Source of the DNA: Lachnospiraceae bacterium UBA4348
GTDB taxonomy: Bacteria; Bacillota; Clostridia; Lachnospirales; Lachnospiraceae
Direction: 5' to 3'
DNA: 16,960 nucleotides
Assembly (NCBI GenBank): GCA_002394165.1
Contig: DGTA01000033.1
Span: forward strand, 1 to 16,960
Program-made: the position numbers and the translations under genes
Part shown: positions 7,018 through 13,520 of the stretch, piece by piece
Layout of the letters: each line of letters begins with the position of its first letter
How positions within the stretch are numbered: position 1 is the first letter of the stretch
The notes under the pieces: model-generated
The model's database searches: none
What the model saw: only the letters and a program-made list of their open reading frames with translations
What the model was told of the DNA's origin: nothing

Positions 7018-7040
7018 CACGAAAACTCCACGAAACAAAC
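7018..7040. promoter_or_regulatory. composite element copy 1 (candidate LacI operator)
   Basis: CACGAAAAC (7018-7026), 3 bp, ACGAAACAAAC (7030-7040). It lies on the predicted transcription start of lacI. The same two words in the same order occur at 7166-7190. A perfect inverted copy of ACGAAACAA lies at 6995-7003. The position suits autoregulation. Confidence 0.55.
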
Positions 7041-7042
7041 TT

Positions 7043-7071
7043 AGTATAACAAGGCAGTAAATACGTGTCAA
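7043..7071 (-). promoter_or_regulatory. promoter of the lacI-family gene
   Basis: Minus strand: perfect TTGACA (7071-7066), 17-bp spacer, TATACT (7048-7043). The predicted start is near 7036, within the CGAAAC element. Confidence 0.75.
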
Positions 7072-7085
7072 CGCTGTCGGAGATA

Positions 7086-7133
7086 TTGACATTGGTTGTT
7101 TATTTCGTTATTGTGAATACAAGTGTATATAAT
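7086..7133 (+). promoter_or_regulatory. promoter of the oxidoreductase-mutase-ABC operon
   Basis: Perfect TTGACA (7086-7091), 17-bp spacer, TATTGT (7109-7114). A perfect TATAAT at 7128-7133 with only a weak -35 may provide a second start. The promoter is back to back with the lacI promoter; the two -35 boxes are 14 bp apart. Confidence 0.6.
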
Positions 7134-7165
7134 TACAGCAATATTCAGAAATCGCTGAAAAGAAC

Positions 7166-7190
7166 CACGAAAACAGCGAACGAAACAAAC
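7166..7190. promoter_or_regulatory. composite element copy 2 (candidate LacI operator)
   Basis: CACGAAAAC (7166-7174), 5 bp, ACGAAACAAAC (7180-7190), immediately upstream of the AGGAGG of the oxidoreductase gene and downstream of the predicted starts. Binding here would act as a roadblock or loop with copy 1, about 150 bp away. Confidence 0.55.
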
Positions 7191-7204
7191 ACAGGAGGTG
7201 CAGG

Positions 7205-8461
7205 ATGAGGCTGGCGCTGGTCGGAGCAGGAGAACGCGGGATGATCTACTCCCGTTATGCGCATGAAATACTCGGAGCACGCATCGTGGCGGTCGCGGAT
7301 CTTGACCGTGAAAAACGGGAACAGGCCCGTGAAATGTTCGGAATTCCTTCAGAAATGGTGTTTGAAGATGCGATGGACCTGATCAGTACGGTTACGGACG
7401 CGGATGCGCTGATCATCGCCACGATGGATCAGGCTCACTATGCCCAGGCGATGGCCGGGCTGGAGAGGGGGTTCCATCTTCTTCTGGAAAAACCGATCTC
7501 ACCCGATCCCGTGGAATGCCTGGACATTTGCCGCAAGGCGCAGGAGAAAAAACTCAATGTCACGGTATGCCATGTGCTGCGCTATTCCCCCTTCTTCGTC
7601 AGGCTCAAGGAGATCCTGGACAGCCGTATCCTCGGCAGGATCGTCGCCATCGAGCATACGGAAAATATCGGCAATTATCATATGGCCCACAGCTTTGTGA
7701 GGGGGAACTGGAGAAACAGCGATCTTTCGAGTCCGATCATCATGCAGAAGAGCTGTCATGACATGGATATCCTGCTGTGGCTGACCGGAAAGCATGCGCT
7801 CAGGATCTCCTCAGCCGGCAGTTTAAGTTATTTTATCCCGGAAAATGCTCCGGCCGGAAGCACAGATCGCTGCCTGGACTGCCCGGTGGCAGAAGGCTGC
7901 CGCTTTGACGGCAGGAAGGTCTATCTTCCGATAGCCGGCTCCTGGCCGGCCACGGCGGTGACCAGGGACCAGTCAAAGGAAGGCATCATGAAGGCACTGC
8001 GGGAGGGGCCCTACGGGCGCTGCGTTTTCCGCTGCGACAACAATGTGTGCGACCACCAGAGCACTCTGATCGAATTTGAGGACGGTGTCACGGCTGTCTT
8101 TACCCTTTCGGGAATGACGAATAACATCCGCCGCACGCTGCATATCATGTGCGAGGAGGGGGAGATCTGGGGAGATGACTTAAGAGGAGAGATCCGGATC
8201 AGCCGTTTCCGTTCCGCTGTCACGCAGGAATATCGGGAAGAGACCATTTATATCGGGGAAGTCTTTGGCGGCCATAACGGCGGCGACGAGGGGCTGATGA
8301 GAGATTTCGCGGCCGGCCTTCAAAAAGAGCGCACGGATGGCAGCCGCACATCCATACAGAATTCCGTTGAGAGCCACCTGATGGCCTGCGCGGCGGAAAA
8401 AGCCCGCACAGACGGCTGCACCATCGACCTGGCTGCCTACGCAAAGGAGTTGGAAAAATGA
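7205..8461 (+). CDS. Gfo/Idh/MocA-family NAD(P)-dependent oxidoreductase
   Basis: Cytoplasmic sugar or cyclitol dehydrogenase-type enzyme, 418 residues. Seen: the N-terminal Rossmann fold with GAGERG at 7-12, the conserved EKP at 95-97 (Lys96 is the family's catalytic lysine), and KSCHDMDIL at 182-190 with the HD pair (His185/Asp186) used in many members. The C-terminal part has two cysteine clusters, C-x2-C-x5-C (223, 226, 232) and C-x3-C-x4-C (273, 277, 282); the first is a feature I recall in one subgroup of this family and may bind metal. Substrate cannot be assigned. An AGGAGGTG precedes the ATG. The stop overlaps the next start (ATGA), so expression with the phosphohexomutase is translationally coupled. 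First gene of an operon leading into a sugar ABC transporter, so it probably acts on the imported sugar. Confidence 0.9.
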   Translation: MRLALVGAGERGMIYSRYAHEILGARIVAVADLDREKREQAREMFGIPSEMVFEDAMDLISTVTDADALIIATMDQAHYAQAMAGLERGFHLLLEKPISPDPVECLDICRKAQEKKLNVTVCHVLRYSPFFVRLKEILDSRILGRIVAIEHTENIGNYHMAHSFVRGNWRNSDLSSPIIMQKSCHDMDILLWLTGKHALRISSAGSLSYFIPENAPAGSTDRCLDCPVAEGCRFDGRKVYLPIAGSWPATAVTRDQSKEGIMKALREGPYGRCVFRCDNNVCDHQSTLIEFEDGVTAVFTLSGMTNNIRRTLHIMCEEGEIWGDDLRGEIRISRFRSAVTQEYREETIYIGEVFGGHNGGDEGLMRDFAAGLQKERTDGSRTSIQNSVESHLMACAAEKARTDGCTIDLAAYAKELEK

Positions 8462-9867
8462 TCCATTTTGGCACCGGCGGCTGGAGAGCCGTCATCGGGG
8501 ATGAGTTCATCAAAAGCAACATCCGGCTTCTGGCAAAGGCCATGTGCGTGAAAATGAAGCGGGAGGGAAAAACGGATAAGGGCATCATCCTGGGCTATGA
8601 CCGGCGCTTCCTTTCCAAGGAGAGCATGCGCTGGTGCGGGGAGGTGTTCGCCGCGGAAGGCATCAGGGCATCCCTTGTCAACAAATCGTCGCCCACGCCG
8701 CTGATCATGTTCTATGTGATGAAGCATGAGCTGCCCTACGGGATGATGGTCACCGCCAGCCATAATCCGGCCATTTACAACGGGATCAAGGTGTTTACTG
8801 AAGGCGGCAGGGACGCGGACAAGGAGACGACGGACGAGATCGAGCAGATCGCTTCCGGGATCGATCCGGACCGGATCGCGTCCATGCCCTATGAAGAGGC
8901 GCTGGAGAAGGGGCTGATCGAAGAGATCTATCCGCTCAATGAATACCTGGATGACATCATCGGCAAGATCGACATGGATGCGATCAAGAAGGCGAACCTG
9001 CGCATCGCCCTCGATCCGATGTACGGCGTGGCGGAGCTGCCTTTAAAGACGCTGCTGCTGACCGCCAGATGTGACGTGGAGACGATCCATGATACCCATG
9101 ATACGCTCTTTGGCGGCAGGATGCCGGCTCCGAGCGCCAGCACGATGCGCCAGCTGATCACGAGGGTCATCGACTACGGCTTCCAGATCGGTATCGCCAC
9201 GGACGGAGACGCGGACCGACTCGGGGTCATCGACGACACCGGAAGATATCTGCATGCAAACGATGTGCTCGTGCTCCTGTATTATTACATGATCCGCTAC
9301 AGGGGACTTAAAGGGCCGGTCGTGCGCAACATCGCGACGACCCACCGCCTGGACCTGGTCGCGCAGCGGTTCGGGGAGAAATGCTATGAGGTGCCGGTCG
9401 GCTTCAAATACGTATCTGCCAGGATGGCTGAGACGGACGCGCTTATCGGGGGAGAGTCCTCGGGCGGACTGACGGTGCGCGGACATATCAACGGCAAGGA
9501 CGGCATCTACGCCGCCATGCTGCTCATTGAGATGATCGCGGTCACCGGCCGGAATATCTCGCAGATCTACAGTGAGATCGAGCGCGAGTGCGGCAGCTAT
9601 TACATGGAGGAGCGCGAATGCCGTTTCAACGGGGAGAAGAAAGAAACCATCAGGCAGCTGCTCTTTGAGGAGAAGGCTTTGCCGGAGTTCCCGTTTGAGA
9701 TCGATCATGTCTCTTATCTTGACGGCGTAAAAGTCTATTTTAAAAACGGCGGCTGGATCATCGCCCGTTTTTCCGGGACGGAGCCGCTGCTGCGGATCTT
9801 TGCTGAGATGAAGGATCAGGAGGATGCGCAGGAGATCTGCGATCTGTTTGAGAGATTTCTGGAATGA
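8458..9867 (+). CDS. phosphoglucomutase/phosphomannomutase-family phosphohexomutase
   Basis: Moves phosphate between C1 and C6 of an aldohexose through a phosphoserine. The 469-residue protein shows all four domains of the alpha-D-phosphohexomutase superfamily: an N-terminal FGTGGWR, the catalytic loop TASHNPAIYNGIK with Ser101 at 99-111, the metal loop DGDADR at 248-253, the sugar-recognition loop GESSGG at 331-336, and the phosphate-binding loop RFSGTEPLLRI near 437-447. Specificity for glucose, mannose or another sugar phosphate is not decided by these motifs. The ATG overlaps the end of the oxidoreductase gene by 4 nt. Its placement among catabolic genes suggests feeding hexose-1-P into hexose-6-P rather than cell-wall precursor synthesis, but that is inference. 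Confidence 0.93.
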   Translation: MIHFGTGGWRAVIGDEFIKSNIRLLAKAMCVKMKREGKTDKGIILGYDRRFLSKESMRWCGEVFAAEGIRASLVNKSSPTPLIMFYVMKHELPYGMMVTASHNPAIYNGIKVFTEGGRDADKETTDEIEQIASGIDPDRIASMPYEEALEKGLIEEIYPLNEYLDDIIGKIDMDAIKKANLRIALDPMYGVAELPLKTLLLTARCDVETIHDTHDTLFGGRMPAPSASTMRQLITRVIDYGFQIGIATDGDADRLGVIDDTGRYLHANDVLVLLYYYMIRYRGLKGPVVRNIATTHRLDLVAQRFGEKCYEVPVGFKYVSARMAETDALIGGESSGGLTVRGHINGKDGIYAAMLLIEMIAVTGRNISQIYSEIERECGSYYMEERECRFNGEKKETIRQLLFEEKALPEFPFEIDHVSYLDGVKVYFKNGGWIIARFSGTEPLLRIFAEMKDQEDAQEICDLFERFLE

Positions 9868-10009
9868 AAGACCACTATCAGTCCGGGGCGCGCATTTCGG
9901 ACCGGGCTGTATATCGGGTAATAAAAGTAACTGTCAGGCAGCAAAACAATCGTTACATGCCCAGGCGCCCGGGGACGGGTGATCTTAACCAGGCAAAGAA
10001 AGGAGTAGT
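9868..10009 (+). other. intergenic gap before the CUT1 binding-protein gene
   Basis: 142 bp. An imperfect GC-rich stem (AGTCCGG with CCGGGCT, about 9880-9908) lacks a following U-run, so it is not a convincing terminator. No good -35/-10 pair was found. AAAGGAG just before 10010 is the ribosome site. Read-through from 7205 is likely. Confidence 0.4.
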
Positions 10010-11281
10010 ATGAAAGGTATCAGAAGATGGATCGCAATGGGGCTTGCAACTGTCATGGCGGGAGCCATGCTGACCGGAACAGCGGTTTTTGCAGAAGAGG
10101 CGAATACGGACGTTGCCGGAGAAGTGCGCTACGCATACTGGGATGACAATCAGACTCCGTATATTGAGAAGTGTATCGAGGAATTCAACAAGGTGTATCC
10201 CAATGTGACGGTCACGCTGGAACCGAACACCTGGGATGAGTACTGGACAAAACTGGAAGCCGCGGCAACAGGAGGAAGCATTGCGGATGTGTTCTGGATG
10301 AACGGTCCGAATATCACCAAGTACGCCAAAGGCGAGATCCTCATGCCGATCGACGACATGATCGCGGAGCAGGGAATCGACGTCGCCAACTATCCGGCCG
10401 GCCTGGTGTCCCTGTATAACATCGACGGCGCGCAGTATGCGCTCCCGAAGGATTTTGACACCATCGGCGTATGGTACAACAAAGCACTCTTCGATGAGGC
10501 AGGAGTGGAATACCCGACGGACGACTGGACCTGGGAAGACATGGCGGAGAAGGCCAAGGCACTGACCAAGGAGGATGGCTCCGTCTACGGCATCGGCGCA
10601 GGATTTGATACCCAATGCGGGATCTATAACACGATTTATGCCTGCGGAGGCTATATCATCTCTGAGGATAAGAAGTCTTCCGGATATGAACTGCCGGAGA
10701 CGCAGGCCGGCGTCCAGTGCTGGATCGACCTGATGGAAGCAGGCGTGAGCCCGTCTGAGGCCTCCCTGGAGGAGACCACGGCAGACGCACAGTTCCTTTC
10801 CGGACGTCTGGCGATGTACTGGGGCGGCTCCTGGTTCCTCGGCGCGGTGAAGACCTCCGATATCATGGGTGATATCGATGTGGCGGCGCTTCCTTCGATC
10901 GACGGCAAAAAGGCAACGGTTATTCACGGTCTCGGCAACTGCATCTATGCAGGCACCAAGTCACCGGAAGCTGCAAAGGCATGGGTCAGCTTCCTCGCTG
11001 GCGAAACGGCAAACCTGATCTCGGCTGAGACCGGAGCTGCGATCCCGGCTCTGGCCGGCACAGCAGCCGCGTGGGTGGAAGGTTCCCCGGAGATGAATCT
11101 GCAGAGCTTCATCACCTCTTCCGAGGAATACTCCTATCCGTATCCGGCAAGTGCCAATACCGCAGAATGGCAGACCTATGAAGCCGACTGCCTGAAGAGA
11201 GCCTTCAGTCTGGATGTTCCGGTAGCGGATGCCTGCACGGATCTTGCAGGACAGATGAACGGAGTGCTTGCGGCGGAATAA
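10010..11281 (+). CDS. CUT1 sugar ABC transporter substrate-binding protein
   Basis: Extracytoplasmic sugar-binding component (family 1 solute-binding protein, MalE/UgpB-like), 423 residues. Seen: an N-terminal signal sequence MKGIRRW with hydrophobic core to about residue 27 and a probable signal peptidase I site AVFA/EE. The mature domain contains RYAYWDDNQTPYIEKCIEEFNKVYPNVTVTLEP, ADVFWMNGPNITKYAKGEILMPID, YALPKDFDTIGVWYNKALFDEAG and LSGRLAMYWGGSWFLGAV, all usual for the family. Unusually for a Gram-positive transporter there is no lipobox cysteine in the signal region, so membrane anchoring is unclear. It is followed by a strong intercistronic hairpin and then the two permease genes. The ligand is unknown; an oligosaccharide is expected for this class. 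Confidence 0.93.
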   Translation: MKGIRRWIAMGLATVMAGAMLTGTAVFAEEANTDVAGEVRYAYWDDNQTPYIEKCIEEFNKVYPNVTVTLEPNTWDEYWTKLEAAATGGSIADVFWMNGPNITKYAKGEILMPIDDMIAEQGIDVANYPAGLVSLYNIDGAQYALPKDFDTIGVWYNKALFDEAGVEYPTDDWTWEDMAEKAKALTKEDGSVYGIGAGFDTQCGIYNTIYACGGYIISEDKKSSGYELPETQAGVQCWIDLMEAGVSPSEASLEETTADAQFLSGRLAMYWGGSWFLGAVKTSDIMGDIDVAALPSIDGKKATVIHGLGNCIYAGTKSPEAAKAWVSFLAGETANLISAETGAAIPALAGTAAAWVEGSPEMNLQSFITSSEEYSYPYPASANTAEWQTYEADCLKRAFSLDVPVADACTDLAGQMNGVLAAE

Positions 11282-11304
11282 TCATTATTCGAAGGATCGT
11301 AGAC

Positions 11305-11326
11305 TGCAGGCGCGAAAGCGCCTGCA
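11305..11326 (+). promoter_or_regulatory. intercistronic stem-loop after the binding-protein gene
   Basis: TGCAGGCGC-GAAA-GCGCCTGCA: a perfect 9-bp stem closed by a stable GNRA-type GAAA tetraloop, followed by ATCTGTT rather than a U-run. It is best read as an RNA-stabilising or partially attenuating hairpin that keeps binding-protein mRNA in excess over permease mRNA, as known for mal-type operons. Confidence 0.7.
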
Positions 11327-11350
11327 TCTGTTATACAGGGAGCATGTTTC

Positions 11351-12253
11351 ATGAAGAGAAAGCGGATGAGCCGAAGAAAAAGAAGCCATATCCTGTATGG
11401 CTATCTCATGATCGCCCCGCTGGCTGTCGGACTGGGGATTTTTTATTTCTATCCCTTTTTCAAAGTGTTTTATGACAGCTTTCATGTGGTAGGCGCTTTT
11501 AATAAGACATCCTGGGCAGGTATTTCCAACTATGCGGCCATGTTCAGGGACCGTGTGATGTGGTCTACCCTGTGGAATACACTGCGGTATGTGATCGTGA
11601 TCGTCCCGGCTACGCTGGCGCTGTCGATCCTTATAGCGGCGCTCCTGAATACAGGCATTAAGGGACGTTCCGTATTCAGAGTCATCTATTTTATTCCGGC
11701 GATCACCATGAGCACGGCCATCTCCATGATCTGGCGCTGGATCTTCAACGGTGATTTCGGAATCCTCAATTTTATCCTGTCAAAGCTTGGTATTCCGGCT
11801 GTGCAGTGGCTGAGCGATCCGAAAACCGCCTGGATCACGATCTCCATCGTCGCGGTCTGGATGAATGTGGGATATGAGATGATCATTCTCCTGGCGGGGA
11901 TGCAGGGGATCTCGCGGACATACTATGAGTCGGCCTCACTGGACGGCGCGGGAAGATTCCAGCAGTTTCGGAAGATCACGCTGCCGCTTCTGACACCAAC
12001 GATCTTCTTTGTCCTGATCACGACCCTGATCTCCACGTTCCAGATCTTTGACGTCATCTACATGATGATCAATTCCAAGAGCCTGGCAAAGGAAGCTTCG
12101 CAGAGCATTGTGCTTTATTTCTACCGGAATGCCTTTGAGTATTCGAAGAAGGGATATGCTTCCGCGATCGCCATCTTCCTGTTCCTGATCATCATGCTGA
12201 TCACAGCCTTCCAGATGAAGATGCAGAACAAGTGGGTCAATTACGATCAGTGA
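11351..12253 (+). CDS. CUT1 sugar ABC permease, MalF/UgpA type
   Basis: One of two membrane subunits of the CUT1 importer, 300 residues. Seen: a basic cytoplasmic N-terminus MKRKRMSRRKRSH, a first membrane helix LIAPLAVGLGIFYFYPFF, several further hydrophobic helices (VIVIVPATLALSILIAALL, VIYFIPAITMSTAISMIW) and the cytoplasmic EAA loop YYESASLDGAGRFQQFRKITLPLLTPT (191-217) that docks the ATPase. An upstream ATG at 11344 is in another frame; AGGGAG 9 nt before 11351 supports this start. It lies 13 nt before the partner permease. No ATPase gene is present in the cluster, so a shared MsmK/MsmX-type ATPase encoded elsewhere is expected. Confidence 0.93.
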   Translation: MKRKRMSRRKRSHILYGYLMIAPLAVGLGIFYFYPFFKVFYDSFHVVGAFNKTSWAGISNYAAMFRDRVMWSTLWNTLRYVIVIVPATLALSILIAALLNTGIKGRSVFRVIYFIPAITMSTAISMIWRWIFNGDFGILNFILSKLGIPAVQWLSDPKTAWITISIVAVWMNVGYEMIILLAGMQGISRTYYESASLDGAGRFQQFRKITLPLLTPTIFFVLITTLISTFQIFDVIYMMINSKSLAKEASQSIVLYFYRNAFEYSKKGYASAIAIFLFLIIMLITAFQMKMQNKWVNYDQ

Positions 12254-12266
12254 GAGAGGGACTGTT

Positions 12267-13103
12267 ATGAATAAGAAAGCGAACAAGAAAAAAACAGGCC
12301 ATATCATCGTATACATAGTCCTTCTGTCCGGGGTGCTGATCACACTTGGGCCTTTTATCTGGATGCTTCTCACATCACTGAAGAACCAGTCTGAAGCGAT
12401 CCGTGTGCCTCCTGTGATCTTACCTGCAAAACCGGTGTTATCCAACTATGCGGACGTATTCCGGGATGTTCCGTTCGGACGGATGTACCTCAATACGATC
12501 CTCTCGTCGGCGGTAACAGTTACAGCGCAGCTTTTGCTGTGTTCGATGGCGGCTTATGCATTTGCGAAGCTGGAATTCCCCGGGCGGGATGTCATTTTCG
12601 TGACGCTGCTGGCCGTCCTGATGGTGCCGTCCTCGTTTTTCATTCTGCCGCAGTATCTGATCATCCAGAAGATGGGACTTTTGAATACGCTTCCGGCCCT
12701 GTTCATACCCAACCTGTTCAGTGCGTTCGGGACGTTTCTCCTGCGGCAGTTTTTCATGTCGCTGCCGTCCGATCTGGAGGATGCAGCGGCCCTGGACGGG
12801 TGCAACCCCTTCATGACCTACTGGAGGATCATGCTTCCCCTGGCTAAACCGGGTCTTGTCTCTTTAGGGATCCTGACTCTGAGGTTTGCCTGGAATGACC
12901 TGATGTGGCCCCTGATCGTCAATACAACGCGGGAGAAGATGACGCTGACAGCCGGTCTTGCGTATATGCAGGGCCAGTACCATACGAATTACCCTGAAAT
13001 GATGGCGGGAGCCATGATGGCGATCATTCCGCTGCTGATCCTGTTTGCAGTATTCCAGAAGCAGTTTATAGAAGGAATAGCGATGACAGGGATCAAAGGA
13101 TAA
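12267..13103 (+). CDS. CUT1 sugar ABC permease, MalG/UgpE type
   Basis: Second membrane subunit of the CUT1 importer, 278 residues, normal for the MalG branch. Seen: a lysine-rich N-terminus, a first helix IIVYIVLLSGVLITLGPFIWMLLTSLK followed by the typical SLK..SEA segment, and the periplasmic-side region LSNYADVFRDVPFGRMYLNT. The EAA loop LPSDLEDAAALDGCNPFMTYWRIMLPLAKPG (166-196) and the C-terminal end VFQKQFIEGIAMTGIKG are near-diagnostic of the family. A GAGAGGGA ribosome site precedes the ATG. Last gene of the 7205-13103 transcription unit; a hairpin follows within 75 bp. Confidence 0.94.
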   Translation: MNKKANKKKTGHIIVYIVLLSGVLITLGPFIWMLLTSLKNQSEAIRVPPVILPAKPVLSNYADVFRDVPFGRMYLNTILSSAVTVTAQLLLCSMAAYAFAKLEFPGRDVIFVTLLAVLMVPSSFFILPQYLIIQKMGLLNTLPALFIPNLFSAFGTFLLRQFFMSLPSDLEDAAALDGCNPFMTYWRIMLPLAKPGLVSLGILTLRFAWNDLMWPLIVNTTREKMTLTAGLAYMQGQYHTNYPEMMAGAMMAIIPLLILFAVFQKQFIEGIAMTGIKG

Positions 13104-13104
13104 A

Positions 13105-13139
13105 TGAGACAGGGGACACAAATGAGTCAGGGTGACTCA
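13105..13139 (+). repeat. REP-like element with perfect inverted repeat
   Basis: GACAGGGGAC at 13108-13117, a word shared with 9-18 on the opposite strand, is followed by TGAGTCA-GGG-TGACTCA (13123-13139), a perfect 7-bp inverted repeat. It sits directly after the stop codon of the MalG-type gene. The combination resembles dispersed short palindromic repeats rather than a terminator. Confidence 0.45.
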
Positions 13140-13146
13140 CCCGCCA

Positions 13147-13180
13147 AAAGAGGCTGCTCTCTGAGAACAGCCTCTTTAAT
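13147..13180 (+). terminator. terminator of the CUT1 operon
   Basis: Perfect 10-bp stem AAAGAGGCTG (13147-13156) with CAGCCTCTTT (13168-13177), 11-base loop. The U-rich tail is short (CTCTTTAATT), so efficiency may be moderate. The A-rich 5' arm would let it work in both directions. Confidence 0.7.
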
Positions 13181-13202
13181 TGTGCAAATCGCCTAAAAAG
13201 AG

Positions 13203-13218
13203 ATGTAATCGGTTACAT
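13203..13218. promoter_or_regulatory. upstream cre-like site (CcpA/LacI-family operator)
   Basis: TGTAATCGGTTACA (13204-13217) matches every fixed position of the Bacillus cre consensus TGWAANCGNTNWCA and is flanked by A/T to extend the palindrome. It lies about 165 bp upstream of the promoter-proximal site, allowing looping. Confidence 0.6.
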
Positions 13219-13348
13219 TCATACCAGCCCTGTTCGAATGTCTATAACTGCGATATATATAGGATTTTCTGCGTTTCATATCTGTAACAGCTCTTCATCT
13301 AAAATCTGTTAATTTCTTACAAAAGTGAAAAAATGGTAAAAACGGGTA

Positions 13349-13377
13349 TTGAAAGAGAAATAATATGATGTTAATAT
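13349..13377 (+). promoter_or_regulatory. promoter of the CUT2 operon
   Basis: TTGAAA (13349-13354), 17-bp spacer, TAATAT (13372-13377). The predicted start near 13384 coincides with the promoter-proximal cre site. This would give a leader of about 137 nt. A perfect TTGACA at 13420-13425 lacks a good -10 but is an alternative. Confidence 0.5.
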
Positions 13378-13384
13378 GCATATA

Positions 13385-13398
13385 TGAAACCGGTTACA
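13385..13398. promoter_or_regulatory. promoter-proximal cre site
   Basis: TGAAACCGGTTACA fits all fixed positions of the cre consensus TGWAANCGNTNWCA and falls at the predicted +1, the classic position for repression by CcpA or a related LacI-family protein. A further half site TGAAACCGATCG lies on the minus strand around 13428-13439. Confidence 0.65.
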
Positions 13399-13520
13399 GA
13401 TTTTGTATTAATGAGTATTTTGACAGCCGATCGGTTTCATGTTGATTTATCGGGCATACGGCCTGAGAACTGAAAATGCCGGAAAGCAGGCAAAAGACAA
13501 TTCCTAAGGAGGGAAAACAC

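Noticed and set aside
9880..9908. GC-rich stem considered as a terminator after the phosphohexomutase gene
   Set aside because: The stem includes a wobble pair, has a large loop and no following U-run, so I do not call it a terminator.
9948..9959. AATCGTTACATG considered as another cre-like site upstream of the CUT1 binding protein
   Set aside because: It lacks one base of the consensus spacing and has no matching second arm.
9953..10927. 324-codon open frame on the minus strand opposite the CUT1 binding-protein gene
   Set aside because: Antisense to a clear solute-binding protein, His/Arg/Cys-rich with no recognisable domain. The same reasoning applies to long antisense frames at 4536-5282, 9043-9708 and 13437-14039.
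13476..13520. Upstream ATG extension of the CUT2 binding protein
   Set aside because: The extension MPESRQKTIPKEGKH precedes a normal signal peptide, and AAGGAGGG is spaced for the ATG at 13521.
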